A DNA stretch of 64,000 nt from an uncultured Mollicutes bacterium (GTDB lineage Bacteria > Bacillota_I > Bacilli_A > RFN20 > CAG-826), in contig UQFN01000002.1 of the NCBI GenBank assembly GCA_900540365.1, positions 62,001-126,000 on the forward strand, written 5' to 3'. A model generated the notes under the pieces. That model ran no database searches, was not told the origin of the DNA, and saw only the letters and a list, made by a program, of their open reading frames with translations. Below, piece after piece: positions 27,614-37,492 of this stretch. Made by a program: the position numbers and the translations under genes. Each line of letters starts with the position of its first letter. Position 1 is the stretch's first letter.

Positions 27614-30166
27614 ATGAAAAAGACACATTTAAAATATATATTTAAATGTATTAAAGATGACTTAAGTCGATTAATTGCAATTACAGTCATTGTTCTTTTA
27701 AGCATTGGATTTTTAACTGGATTAATGGGTAGCCCAAAAGATTTACGTGCTAGTTTTAACAAATATTATAATGAAACTAATTTATTAGATGTTTATATTC
27801 AATCAACGATTGGTTTTTCAAAAGACGATTTAGATTTTTTAAAAGAAAATGTTGATGGAATCGATAAAATCGAAGATTATTATCAAGTAGATGAATATGT
27901 ATATCTAGATTCAACAAGAATTCAAGGAAGAGTAATTTATCGAGAATTTAGTGAAGATTCAATTGATAAATTAACTTTAGTTGAAGGCTCCTTACCTACT
28001 TCTAGCACAGAATGTGTCATGTTAAATCCAAAGAATTCAATGGTTAGTTATTCTGTTGGTGATGTTATTACAATTAACGAAACAAATTATACAATTGTAG
28101 GAAAAGTTAATGATCCATTTTATATATCAAACCAACCTGAAACTACTACTATTGGAAATGGTGTCTTAGATGGAGTAATTTATTTTGATAAATCTTTTGT
28201 TACAAATTATGAAGTTACTATGATAAAAATAACTTTTAAGGAAAGTAATAATTACAGCTCATATGATTCAAAATATACAAGTTTTATTAATACAAAAGTT
28301 GATGAAATTAGTAATCTTTCCTTACAACGACTTGAAATTCGTAAAGAAGAAATAAAAGAACAATTTATCGAACAAGCTGAAATTGAAGCAAAAAATGAAT
28401 TAAGAGAACAAATTATAAATTTTGTTCCTAGTTTAGAAGGAACAACTACTCTTGAATCTATAATTGATTACATAGTTTCTACCGACATGTTTCAACAAAA
28501 TGTAGCTGCTGCAGTTGAAGAAGCTTTTAACGAATTTATTGGAAACAACACTTTAAAATGGTACGTATTAACTAGAAACGAGATTCCAAGTTATTACATG
28601 GCTAATGTTGATGTTGATAAAATCGATACAATAGCTAAAATTTTGCCTGTTTTCTTCTTTTTAATTGCGCTTCTAGTAAGCCTAAGTTCCATTACCAGAA
28701 TTATTCAAAAAGATCGACCTCAAATTGGTACATTTAAATCTCTTGGTTATAGTAAAGGAACAATTTTTGAAAAGTATGTTATTTATGGATTATTATCAAC
28801 TTTAATTGGATGTATAGTTGGAGCTACTTTAGGTACATTTATTTTACCTTATGTAATCATGCAAATATATCGTTCTTTATATGATATTCCAATTATGGTA
28901 TTTGTTTTTGATTATTCAAATGTTCTTTTATATTCATCAATTATGATTATATTAATTTTACTTTGTATTATGTTAGTTGCTTTTTCTGCTTTAAAAGAAC
29001 ATGTTTCAACTTTATTTTCAGGAAAAGCACCTACTGCTGGTAAAAAAATATTAATTGAAAGAATAACATTTTTATGGAAGCATCTAAGTTTCAAACAAAA
29101 ATCAATGCTTAGAAATGTTTTTAGATTTAAGAAAAACTTAATTATGATGTTAATTGGTATTGGAGGATGTACTGGAATTTTGTTAACTAGTTTTGGTTTA
29201 AAAGATTCTTTAAGCGTTATTCAAACTACTCAATATAATGAAATTATTAAATATGATTTAATTGTTTCTGTTAACGATATAAACGATAACCCAATTAATG
29301 AATCTAGTGAAAGTGAACCTATTTATTATTTAACTGGGGAAGTTTTATCACAAAACGAAAATATTGATGTTTCTATTTTATCTTCAAATAATTTAACTAA
29401 CTATATAAACTTATTTGATAACGACTTTAATGAGAATTCAATTATTGTTACTAATCAAATAGCTGATCAACTTAATTTAAAAATTGGTGAAAATATTGTC
29501 GTTGATTGTCCTAGCCAAAATATTTTTGTTCAGCTTAGAGTAAGTGGAATAACTACAAACTATATTAATAACTATATTTATTTAGGAGAAAAAGCTTTTA
29601 AAAATTATTTTGGAGATTTAACTAAAAACGCATTTTTAGTTAAAAATGATATGACTAGCGATGAATTAACTAGTTATACTAGAGAATTATTATTAAATGA
29701 TAATGTGACTTCTATTTCTTCAACAAGTGACATTGCTTATACATATGAAAATATACTAAATAATTTAAATTCTATTGTAGCTATTTTGGTTTTATTAAGC
29801 GGGGCTTTAATTGCAGTAGTTATTTATAACTTAACAGATATTATTATCACGGAAAGAATTAAAGAAATTGCTACTTTAAGAGTTACTGGTTATACAAGAC
29901 GAGAATCTTTACTTTATATTTTTAGAGAAATTATATTTATGACAATTTTAGGAATTTGTCTTGGATTAGTAATTGGAGTATTTTTACATCGTTACGTTAT
30001 GATTAATATAACTAGTATTGGTTTATGTTTTGGTGAATCAATTGCTCCTTTAAGTTATTTATATACAATAATTCTAGCTCTTGGATTTATGATAATAACA
30101 ACTACTTGTTTCTATCCAAAGATTAAAAAGATTCAAATGGCAGAAGCTTTAAAATCAGTTGAATAA
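27614..30166 (+). CDS. FtsX-like ABC transporter permease
   Basis: A permease of about 850 residues with the double-FtsX layout: one N-terminal helix, a large outside domain of about 300 residues, three helices, another helix and periplasmic-type domain, then three C-terminal helices with ITERIKEIATLRVTGYT, the typical FtsX/MacB coupling motif. It forms an exporter with the ATPase gene upstream and is probably controlled by the divergent TetR. A frame upstream into the ATPase gene is open, but the ATG after GAGG at 27614 is preferred. Confidence 0.9.
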   Translation: MKKTHLKYIFKCIKDDLSRLIAITVIVLLSIGFLTGLMGSPKDLRASFNKYYNETNLLDVYIQSTIGFSKDDLDFLKENVDGIDKIEDYYQVDEYVYLDSTRIQGRVIYREFSEDSIDKLTLVEGSLPTSSTECVMLNPKNSMVSYSVGDVITINETNYTIVGKVNDPFYISNQPETTTIGNGVLDGVIYFDKSFVTNYEVTMIKITFKESNNYSSYDSKYTSFINTKVDEISNLSLQRLEIRKEEIKEQFIEQAEIEAKNELREQIINFVPSLEGTTTLESIIDYIVSTDMFQQNVAAAVEEAFNEFIGNNTLKWYVLTRNEIPSYYMANVDVDKIDTIAKILPVFFFLIALLVSLSSITRIIQKDRPQIGTFKSLGYSKGTIFEKYVIYGLLSTLIGCIVGATLGTFILPYVIMQIYRSLYDIPIMVFVFDYSNVLLYSSIMIILILLCIMLVAFSALKEHVSTLFSGKAPTAGKKILIERITFLWKHLSFKQKSMLRNVFRFKKNLIMMLIGIGGCTGILLTSFGLKDSLSVIQTTQYNEIIKYDLIVSVNDINDNPINESSESEPIYYLTGEVLSQNENIDVSILSSNNLTNYINLFDNDFNENSIIVTNQIADQLNLKIGENIVVDCPSQNIFVQLRVSGITTNYINNYIYLGEKAFKNYFGDLTKNAFLVKNDMTSDELTSYTRELLLNDNVTSISSTSDIAYTYENILNNLNSIVAILVLLSGALIAVVIYNLTDIIITERIKEIATLRVTGYTRRESLLYIFREIIFMTILGICLGLVIGVFLHRYVMINITSIGLCFGESIAPLSYLYTIILALGFMIITTTCFYPKIKKIQMAEALKSVE

Positions 30167-30171
30167 TATTT

Positions 30172-30224
30172 AAAACTCAGTATTTTTATAAAAAAGTGTC
30201 TAAAACTCTATTATTTTGTTAAAA
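30172..30224 (+). repeat. Dispersed intergenic repeat, copy D
   Basis: Two tandem units, AAAACTCAGTATTTTT and AAAACTCTATTATTTT, fill the gap between the convergent permease and HD genes. It aligns base for base with copy E at 32268. Confidence 0.55.
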
Positions 30225-30866
30225 TTAATTACTTTTTACTACTTTTTGATTACGTTCTTTTTTATATGCATTAATTTTTTCTAGAAAAGAAAATTTATCA
30301 TTAATAATCTTAATGTATGTAAGATAATTTATACATCGATTAAATTTTTTATCATCTAAACTAATTAAACTTAATATATTTAAATTATCATTTAGATCAA
30401 TCATTTTTACTAAGGCAGATGTTGGATGTTTCATACATCTAAAAATATAATCTTTATAATCTTCATTTTTCTTATGAGTTATATTTATTAAAGGTATCCT
30501 AATGTGATCATCAAAATATGATCCTAAATTCATTAAATCATAAACATAACTTATATCATCAATGGTTATATCGGTGTCTTCGATAACGTCATGGAGTATA
30601 CATACTTCAAATACCCCAAATAATGGTAATTCATTTTTTATTAACAAATTTATATTACTAGTTTCACCTATTAATTCTTCATATTTGTCATAACATCTTA
30701 ATGGATGTAAAAAATAAGATTCTCCGTTTTCTCTTTTTTGATTTCGATGAGCAAATGCAGCTATTTGAAAGGCTAACGCTTCAGGACTTTGATCATATTC
30801 TTCAAAACTTTCCTTCTTATAGCCAATACTTATAAGATAATCATGAATTTTATTTAGTTCTAACAT
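30225..30866 (-). CDS. HD-domain protein (RelA/SpoT hydrolase-like)
   Basis: A 213-residue protein. The HD motif set is visible: AAFAHRNQKRENGESYFLHPLR, then ILHDVIEDTDITIDDI (the HDxxED pattern of (p)ppGpp hydrolases). The downstream MIDLNDNLNIL supplies the last Asp. No synthetase domain is present, so it could be a small alarmone hydrolase (MESH1-like) or another nucleotide phosphohydrolase. It is single, with no obvious partner. Confidence 0.75.
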   Translation of the reverse strand: MLELNKIHDYLISIGYKKESFEEYDQSPEALAFQIAAFAHRNQKRENGESYFLHPLRCYDKYEELIGETSNINLLIKNELPLFGVFEVCILHDVIEDTDITIDDISYVYDLMNLGSYFDDHIRIPLINITHKKNEDYKDYIFRCMKHPTSALVKMIDLNDNLNILSLISLDDKKFNRCINYLTYIKIINDKFSFLEKINAYKKERNQKVVKSN

Positions 30867-30946
30867 TTTTTTCTTCTCCTTTTTACAAAATAATTGTATC
30901 TAAAAAGAAAAAGAAATAAGTAAAATCATATTTGACAATTATATTT

Positions 30947-31345
30947 TTAATAAATTAAAGAATCTTCGTATCCAAATTCTTCTAATATTTTATTTAATTC
31001 ATTTAAATCGTAAACATTATGTTCAAGTGCATACCTAATAATTAAAGAATATTTAGAAGCTGAAGATAAAGTAAAACCAGCTTTTTTTAAAAATAATTTG
31101 CATTCTCTATTATTTAACTTTAATGCAAAAACAAGTTTAATACATATTTCTAATGACGGATGAGATTTTTCTGAAATTAACGAAGACCATAATTGTCTTG
31201 ATATATTTGCTTTATTATATAAATCAGAAGCTTTATCAAAACCATATTTATCCATCATCAAATATAAATAATCAATAAACGACGAAGATCTTTCTTGATT
31301 ACTTTGATGCTTTTCAATATAAAGTTCAACTTCTTTTTTGTTCAA
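30947..31345 (-). CDS. HTH-like protein of unknown function
   Basis: A 132-residue protein. Residues 28-95 are helical with an XRE-like core (FDKASDLYNKANISRQLWSSL and HPSLEICIKLVFALKL), a pattern of DNA-binding regulators found beside nucleotidyltransferase genes. It is 28 bp downstream of the nucleotidyltransferase gene at 31374 and probably co-transcribed. The role is not known; a toxin-antitoxin or conflict-type pair is possible. Confidence 0.65.
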   Translation of the reverse strand: MNKKEVELYIEKHQSNQERSSSFIDYLYLMMDKYGFDKASDLYNKANISRQLWSSLISEKSHPSLEICIKLVFALKLNNRECKLFLKKAGFTLSSASKYSLIIRYALEHNVYDLNELNKILEEFGYEDSLIY

Positions 31346-31373
31346 ATTAATACCTCAATTTTTTAATGTTAAT

Positions 31374-32159
31374 TTAAGCCTTTTGATTAATCACTTTATT
31401 TAATTCAATTATCATATCATTTAATATTTTTTTAAGAACTTCAGGATTATTAAACATTGAGTTAAATAACTGATTAATGTTTTTTTCAAAGTTTGAAGGT
31501 AATATGTTACATTGACTAATTGCTAAAGATACTAAACGTTTTTCTCCTGGATGAGTTAATTCGTTTAAGGCAAATATAACATCAAAATATGTTGCCATAA
31601 ATTCACTAACGCGGTGATTAACACTATTAAGATCTTTTCTACTACTAGCTTTTAAAATTTGTTTATCAAAAGCAGGTAAACTATTATGAAGTAAGTTCAT
31701 ACCTCTATTAATAATATTTTCTTTTAATTCTTCTGGATAAGGACAATCATATTTATCTTTTAATACTTTAAGTTTTCCATTACGATCAAAAAGTATTTTA
31801 CAAGTCTTTAAATTATGCCACATACAAGTTGTATATGAATTATGTGCAAGATGTTTATCAACTACAAAAGAAATTTCATTACTAAAATCATCAAGATTTC
31901 TATATAAAATATCAATATCAATTCCATTATTTAAAATACAATTATCTTCATATTCCCAATAATGATTTCCTATTTCAATTATTGAACAATATTTTTTAAG
32001 TATTCTTAATCTAACTTCTTCTTTAATAGGATTATTAACATATAAATATACATCATAGTCAGATTTTTCATCATAAACTTCGTTAGCTCTAGATCCGCCT
32101 AAAGCAATACTTTCAACTTCTTGGAGTTCACTTAATTCTTTAATTAATTTATTAAACAT
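31374..32159 (-). CDS. Nucleotidyltransferase-fold protein (DUF4037-like)
   Basis: A 261-residue protein with an N-terminal pol-beta-type nucleotidyltransferase site, GGSRANEVYDEKSDYDVYLY (GSxxx...DxD), a third acidic residue at IDIDILY, and a C-terminal helical domain like that of antibiotic nucleotidyltransferases. It would transfer a nucleotide to a small molecule, RNA or protein; the target is unknown. It is followed by an HTH-like gene. Confidence 0.75.
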   Translation of the reverse strand: MFNKLIKELSELQEVESIALGGSRANEVYDEKSDYDVYLYVNNPIKEEVRLRILKKYCSIIEIGNHYWEYEDNCILNNGIDIDILYRNLDDFSNEISFVVDKHLAHNSYTTCMWHNLKTCKILFDRNGKLKVLKDKYDCPYPEELKENIINRGMNLLHNSLPAFDKQILKASSRKDLNSVNHRVSEFMATYFDVIFALNELTHPGEKRLVSLAISQCNILPSNFEKNINQLFNSMFNNPEVLKKILNDMIIELNKVINQKA

Positions 32160-32267
32160 AATTGCCTCACTTAGTTTATTTTAACAAATCGAATGCATTT
32201 TAGTAAAAGACGAATGATTAATTTTCAAATAAAATTGTTCACTGTTTTTTAGACTATAAATAATTAT

Positions 32268-32320
32268 AAAACTCGATATTTTAAATAAAAACCTTTTAAA
32301 ACTCAACTATTTTCAAAAAA
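32268..32320 (+). repeat. Dispersed intergenic repeat, copy E
   Basis: AAAACTCGATATTTTAAAT followed by AAAACCTTTTAAAACTC and ACTATTTT, the same two-unit layout as copy D and the same core as A-C. Confidence 0.55.
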
Positions 32321-32361
32321 TAAGATAATTTATTATTATATATTTTATACTTCTATTTTGT

Positions 32362-32367
32362 TATAAT
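32362..32367 (+). promoter_or_regulatory. -10 box of the small gene at 32386
   Basis: A perfect TATAAT is followed by an AGGAG ribosome site at 32375-32379 and an ATG at 32386. Confidence 0.45.
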
Positions 32368-32385
32368 TACCTCTAGGAGTCATTT

Positions 32386-32487
32386 ATGGATGAAAATATA
32401 TTTATTACAGGCCAAATAAAATATACTAAAGAATTTTTACTTAAAGCAAATAAAACTTTCATTTTTAATATAAAAAAGATGTTTTAA
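32386..32487 (+). CDS. Small ORF, possibly a truncated gene start
   Basis: A 33-residue frame with a real-looking promoter (TATAAT) and a well-placed AGGAG site. It begins MDENIFITGQIKYTKEF. Its N-terminal style (a short strand, then YTKEF) recalls the start of YcxB-like membrane proteins, so it may be the leftover 5' end of a deleted gene. No downstream frame continues it. Weakly supported. Confidence 0.35.
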   Translation: MDENIFITGQIKYTKEFLLKANKTFIFNIKKMF

Positions 32488-32538
32488 ATGTCTTATTTAA
32501 TAATTTATTCTATTAATTAAATCTTTCAATTTATTTTA

Positions 32539-33291
32539 TTAATTATTTATGATTTTCTTACTAATACCTTCTAAATCAATTGATGAACTTATTAAAAATT
32601 TAGTTTTTTTGTATGATTTGATTTTGATATTTTGATTTTTAAGTTTGCTAGTTAATTTCTTATCTAAATAATATCTAGAATCTTTTGCTTCTATTTGATT
32701 AATGGGTACTAATACATAATTTTGTTCATTGCTAACTAAATATACTCTAAGAAATACGATTTTGCCTGATCTAAAAAATAGCGTTTCATAAGGACATACT
32801 ACACTAATTGATTTAATAGTAGCTTCATATTCTATTATGTTATCGTTAAGAAGTTTTTCTTCTAACTTACTTATATTTTTATAAGAAAAATAATAACAAA
32901 TACTAATAAAAGAAGATATTAGAATTAATATTATTGATACTATTAATAAGTCAAGAGATTCTTTTAAAAATATTAAAGACATAATCGTAAAAATTAATGT
33001 ACAAATTAAGAATATTGATTCACCTATTTTTCTATATGGAACAAAAAAATTATACATATAATATTTAGATTCTAATATCTTAACTAAAGGAAATTTATCA
33101 TTTTCATTAGCTAATTCATATAACTTCTTTTTAATATTTTTATCCTTACTATTTAATAAATATTTTACTTGTAACTCATTTAATCCAAGTTTAGCTTTTA
33201 TCTTTTTTATATAGCTTTTAGGATATTTCTTAAGAAGTTTATTTTTTATTTTTATTATTTCTTCTGAAGTTAAGAATTTATATTTCTTCAT
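32539..33291 (-). CDS. Membrane protein of unknown function
   Basis: A 250-residue protein I do not recognise. The first 85 residues are Lys-rich and helical. Two adjacent transmembrane helices follow at about 92-135, and then a C-terminal domain of about 110 residues, probably cytoplasmic, with alternating strands. An AAGGAGAA ribosome site precedes the start. It is isolated on the minus strand in an accessory stretch. Confidence 0.6.
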   Translation of the reverse strand: MKKYKFLTSEEIIKIKNKLLKKYPKSYIKKIKAKLGLNELQVKYLLNSKDKNIKKKLYELANENDKFPLVKILESKYYMYNFFVPYRKIGESIFLICTLIFTIMSLIFLKESLDLLIVSIILILISSFISICYYFSYKNISKLEEKLLNDNIIEYEATIKSISVVCPYETLFFRSGKIVFLRVYLVSNEQNYVLVPINQIEAKDSRYYLDKKLTSKLKNQNIKIKSYKKTKFLISSSIDLEGISKKIINN

Positions 33292-33525
33292 GAATAAATC
33301 TTCTCCTTATGATATTTTTTTAATCTACCTTATTATGATAATTTAGTTTACATAATAACAAAAGCAAAAGTCTTTTAACTGAATTGATTTTCAATAATTT
33401 CCCTTAAAAATGATAATTTTTATAAAACCTTTAACTAACAATATATAACCAATTTATTGTTATAATAATCGAGTGATATTTTTTATTTTGAACTTCAAGC
33501 TGTATCAAGAAACAAACAACTAATA

Positions 33526-34455
33526 TTATTTACCATTATATTTAATAGTATATCTAACACATGATTTCTTTATTCTTTCATTCATTTTATTTATAAGTGC
33601 CATATCATTTTCTATTATTTCATTTTTATCAGATGGAAATATCAATCCGACGCATGGTGTAACTGGGAAATAAAACTTGTCAACACCACTATCAGTATTT
33701 CCGATATTAACTATTGGTTGATCACCAGTAATCAAGGCATGATCAGAACTATTTAAGAATTTAATATGTATATTTTCTGTGTTAAGAAAATTAAAAGCTA
33801 CCATATGTGTTACGACAAATATTAATACTTTCCAAAGGCGCTCTGGATTCAAATTAAAATCTTCATCGCATTTATTCTTAAAGTTCTCTATAATCTTTCG
33901 TTTACTTTTTTGTGTCCTTAGATATTGACTAATTAAAAATATACAAAAATTCAATTTTTCATTATCATCAAACAAAAATGACTCATCACATGACAAAAGA
34001 CATTTTTTTATTTTGTCTGTATAGGAAGATTCTAAAATTGTTTGCAAATCTTCGCCTGTTTGAATCAAAACCTTTTTAAATAATTTCTGATCGAAATTTG
34101 AATTCAAGGTTTCTTCTTCACTATATTTTATTAGCGTGCATAAATACTGCCATTTATCAAGAAATCTATCATTAATGTTTTTTACAATTTGAGGTGATTT
34201 GGAATAGAAATTTTTAATTTGTAATAATTCAGTATTTGTTAATGGTTCAAGTTTATACATATAACGTTCATGACAAATATTCTCAGTAGAAATAAGATGA
34301 TATGGCCCTCCATCTATGCTAGCTAGAACTTTGCTTTTATCTTGAGACCAATTTTTCATATATTCTTGTTTAACAAAATGAGATTTTTTAGTAACATGTT
34401 CAAATTGACATAATTTTTCTTTAATATATTCTTCCGTTTCTCTTTCAAACACCAT
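33526..34455 (-). CDS. DUF4238-type protein
   Basis: A 309-residue protein. The N-terminal KKSHFVKQEYMKNWS and the C-terminal ALITGDQPIVN match the DUF4238 layout (HxxPxxYLxxF near the start; LxTSDxP later). The function of the family is unknown. A second, divergent member lies directly upstream at 34575, suggesting tandem duplication or a two-protein unit. The gap between them is 119 bp. Confidence 0.65.
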   Translation of the reverse strand: MVFERETEEYIKEKLCQFEHVTKKSHFVKQEYMKNWSQDKSKVLASIDGGPYHLISTENICHERYMYKLEPLTNTELLQIKNFYSKSPQIVKNINDRFLDKWQYLCTLIKYSEEETLNSNFDQKLFKKVLIQTGEDLQTILESSYTDKIKKCLLSCDESFLFDDNEKLNFCIFLISQYLRTQKSKRKIIENFKNKCDEDFNLNPERLWKVLIFVVTHMVAFNFLNTENIHIKFLNSSDHALITGDQPIVNIGNTDSGVDKFYFPVTPCVGLIFPSDKNEIIENDMALINKMNERIKKSCVRYTIKYNGK

Positions 34456-34574
34456 ATGTTTTTCCTCATTGCGACCTAAATCAAGGTAAATGTTTTCTAC
34501 AACTTAATAATTATTAATAATATTTTTTTCTTTATAGTACAAATAACTACAAGTATTTAAGATTTAAATATCCT

Positions 34575-35594
34575 TTATTCTTTATTTAATTCTTCCTCCA
34601 ATAAAATAAATTTTTGTTTAGTATCTTCTCTTTTATTAAACATAGAAACAGAGTTTTTAATTTTGTCTTTATTTCTAAATACAATACCTATTCTAGTTTC
34701 ATTCAATAATAATGCATTAATATACTCAACATCCTTTTGATAAATCTTTTTTACACAATAGATGAATTCATCATCTTCACTCATTGAGCTTATATTTTTA
34801 TATTTATTTTTAGGCGGAATAATAGCGTTCCCTTGTATTTTAGAAAACTTCAACATAGAATTTAAAACAGGATTTTTGTTGTCATTATTCTTAAAAACAA
34901 TATGATTTAACAAGAGCATTCTTGTGGGTGATAATGGTAATAAGGAGTGCATGTGAATATTAATTCCATTATTAAGAGGTAATATTTCTAATGTAGGATA
35001 CACATCAGAAATCAAAAACTCGCCGCCACGAGCATCAACAAATGTCATATAATACCCCATTAAATCGTTTACAAAGTCCTGTTTTATTATTGGATCTAAC
35101 ACATCAGATTTTAGAATGTCATCATAAGTTCTGCAAGTAGTAAGATAATTAAGTTCTTTTTTCCATAAATCTTCAAAATAACCATCTGGCTGATATTGTA
35201 AAAGTATTTTTCTTGTTGAATCGTCAAATGCATTCTCTTTATATTGTTTCATTCTATAATCGCCCCTTAATGCTGACAATGTAATAAAAATTCTAAGTTT
35301 CTCTATTTCTTTTCTATAAAGTACAATTTCAGATTTATTAAGAATCTTATTTGCAAATAACTCAGCAATTTCTTTTTCAAAAATTGAAAACCTCGATTCA
35401 ATTTGAGTTGGATGGTCTTTATTTATTAATTCATCCCTGTACATGTCTATGTTCATAAAGATACTTTTTATGTTTCTTTTTTCAATTTTATTATTAACAA
35501 CAGACCAATAATTAACTTGTCTATTTTCATCATTAAAATTTTTCAAAATAAATCTTGGAATATAATGATGTTTTCTTGCTTCTTGTTTTATCAT
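34575..35594 (-). CDS. DUF4238 protein
   Basis: A 339-residue protein with the diagnostic start ARKHHYIPRFILKNF and the later GGEFLISDVYPTLE (family LxxSDxP). DUF4238 proteins are found scattered in accessory regions; no activity is established. An AAGGAAGG ribosome site precedes the ATG. It is followed on the same strand by a paralogue-like gene at 33526. Confidence 0.75.
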   Translation of the reverse strand: MIKQEARKHHYIPRFILKNFNDENRQVNYWSVVNNKIEKRNIKSIFMNIDMYRDELINKDHPTQIESRFSIFEKEIAELFANKILNKSEIVLYRKEIEKLRIFITLSALRGDYRMKQYKENAFDDSTRKILLQYQPDGYFEDLWKKELNYLTTCRTYDDILKSDVLDPIIKQDFVNDLMGYYMTFVDARGGEFLISDVYPTLEILPLNNGINIHMHSLLPLSPTRMLLLNHIVFKNNDNKNPVLNSMLKFSKIQGNAIIPPKNKYKNISSMSEDDEFIYCVKKIYQKDVEYINALLLNETRIGIVFRNKDKIKNSVSMFNKREDTKQKFILLEEELNKE

Positions 35595-36664
35595 TGAAAC
35601 CTTCCTTTCATTTAGTAATTAAAATCTTTTCTATAAAAAATTTTAAGTATAAATATCTTTTTTACTCTATTATTATTTTCAAAAGAAATATTAATAAGCT
35701 AACTTTATTAAACTATATCATTATCAAATAAAAATAATAAGAATTATCTTCTTAAAACAATTTAGTAAACTTCTACATTTAAAATAAGATATTAATATTT
35801 TGTTTTGAAGATACCTCACAAACTTCTTTCACTCTTGAAATTGTGATTTACTTTAATTATGTCAATTTTATTAGTAAAATATTTTATAAAAATATTTTTT
35901 TGAATAAAATCTTGAAAAGTTCTTAATTCTTTTTTAATCAATATTTCATACTATTTATTTGCTTTTTTTCAAAATCATTTTATGCAACATTACTCATTGT
36001 TTCAATCTCATTAAAAGCAGATAAAATCTCATTCAAACCAAGAATATTTGCAAGGTTATATTCGATCATTTGGGAAAGATTAACTATAAACCAAATACTT
36101 CCCATGTCTTTTTGTAATAATTTTTTTAAGCATTTATTATCCTCCAATTTTGTAATTAAAATGAATTTTCATTTTCTAAATTTATTCTAAACACTTCTAA
36201 TTGAATACGACAGAAAATACTTTGTAAAATTAATTGTTAATTTAATTAAATTTATCTCTAGACTTCTATTGAAATTAATTTTGAAAGTAAGAGATGCTTA
36301 TGCATCCAATCTTAAAATTAAAATCTTACTACATCTTAACTTATTGTCTTGAACAAATAATATCCGATAAATAGCTCTCTACATTGTTTTGTATTAACGA
36401 AGTATATATTACAATATAATAAATTTTTCTTTTAATTAAAGTCTGAGTTATTTTTATGTAAAAATGAAAAAGTAAATATATTTTTTACCAATTGGGGATG
36501 CGGTTATTTTTTTGGACTAATAATAATTACAATTTAACATAAATTCTTTTGGAACTCAATATCCTAATCGTCTCTTAATTCGTTTATTTGTTAGCTAACA
36601 AATGATTATAATATTAAATAATAAATAAATTTTAACGACACTTAAAAAATGTTAAACTACATAC
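35595..36664. other. AT-rich accessory intergenic region
   Basis: About 1.07 kb without an intact gene. It contains one candidate frameshifted small gene (35980-36133, minus) and otherwise very AT-rich sequence in which I see no RNA gene, repeat array or mobile element. It may be a decayed accessory segment. Confidence 0.5.
35980..36133 (-). pseudogene. Small gene broken by a frameshift in an A7 run
   Basis: A strong TTGGAGG ribosome site precedes ATG 36133. As read, the frame stops after 17 residues. With six rather than seven A in the run at 36121-36127 it would continue for about 50 residues, through NLSQMIEYNLANILGLNEIL, to a TAA at 35980. The product is not recognised. It is either a broken gene, a slippage-expressed gene or a sequence error. 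Confidence 0.4.
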
Positions 36665-37270
36665 ATGAATAAAAAAGAAAAAATTAAAAAAATATTGATT
36701 CTAATTGAATCTTTTTTAATTATTGTTGGTACGGTATTAATTATTGTTTCTTCAAGCTTAGATTTAGCTAAAAACGGAAATGATGGGATTAATTATTTAT
36801 CAAATATTGTGTTTTTAGTTTTTGGAGGATTAGGACTTTTAATTTCTTTTCCTATGTATAGTTTTTATAAAAGCAAAGATAGCAATTTTCTTCAACCCGG
36901 ATATGATTACATAATTAATAGTATCGCTCTTTCACTAGTGCCAACAGCTATAATGTATTGTATTAATATTAATGATCAATACTTTATTGATAACCATATT
37001 GATAGCACTTTAATATATACCTTACTTGCATTAATAATAATTTATTTTAATTTATACGCGGTTGTACATAAAAATAAAAGAATAATATATATTCGTTTTA
37101 TCCCTTATGCTCTTTTAATTGTGTGTTTTAGTTTATATATGTATATAAATAGATTTATGCCATATGGAATCGTTGGCTTTTCTTTAATTATATCTGCCCT
37201 TGTAATTGTTATAATAAATACTTTCCTAAATAAAAAAAATAGTATAAGTAAAAGTTTTACACTAGATTAG
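36665..37270 (+). CDS. Six-helix membrane protein of unknown function
   Basis: A 201-residue protein with about six hydrophobic helices (residues 11-30, 46-66, 86-102, 118-136, 146-162, 170-189) and a Lys-rich start and end. Not recognised. TAAACT at 36653-36658 is 6 bases before the ATG and no ribosome site exists, so the mRNA may be leaderless. A terminator follows at once. Confidence 0.6.
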   Translation: MNKKEKIKKILILIESFLIIVGTVLIIVSSSLDLAKNGNDGINYLSNIVFLVFGGLGLLISFPMYSFYKSKDSNFLQPGYDYIINSIALSLVPTAIMYCININDQYFIDNHIDSTLIYTLLALIIIYFNLYAVVHKNKRIIYIRFIPYALLIVCFSLYMYINRFMPYGIVGFSLIISALVIVIINTFLNKKNSISKSFTLD

Positions 37271-37273
37271 TTT

Positions 37274-37300
37274 AAAACTCAAGCAACAAGCCTTGGTTTT
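37274..37300 (+). terminator. Terminator after the membrane protein gene
   Basis: Stem AAAAC-CAAG / CTTG-GTTTT with one bulged T and an 8-base loop, followed by a T-rich tail; it begins 4 bases after the stop codon. Confidence 0.6.
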
Positions 37301-37492
37301 ATTTTTATAGTAAAATTATTTCCTGCGGTGGATTGTGGCAGATTTTAACCGTTAAGTTCAATTTTAAATTGTTTAACTTTTTTAAATATGATAATAAATC
37401 TTCTATTGATAGAATTTTAATATTTAAAGCTTCTAAAAGCCCGTATCCAATCTCTAAGAGTTATTGCGTTAACTATGATTATTTCAGCGTAT

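Noticed and set aside
30172..32320. CRISPR array from repeated AAAACTC units
   Set aside because: The copies are scattered, not regularly spaced, and have no spacers or cas genes.
36480..36530. Possible terminator ACC...GGT followed by T7
   Set aside because: The stem is only about 3 bp and no gene ends nearby.
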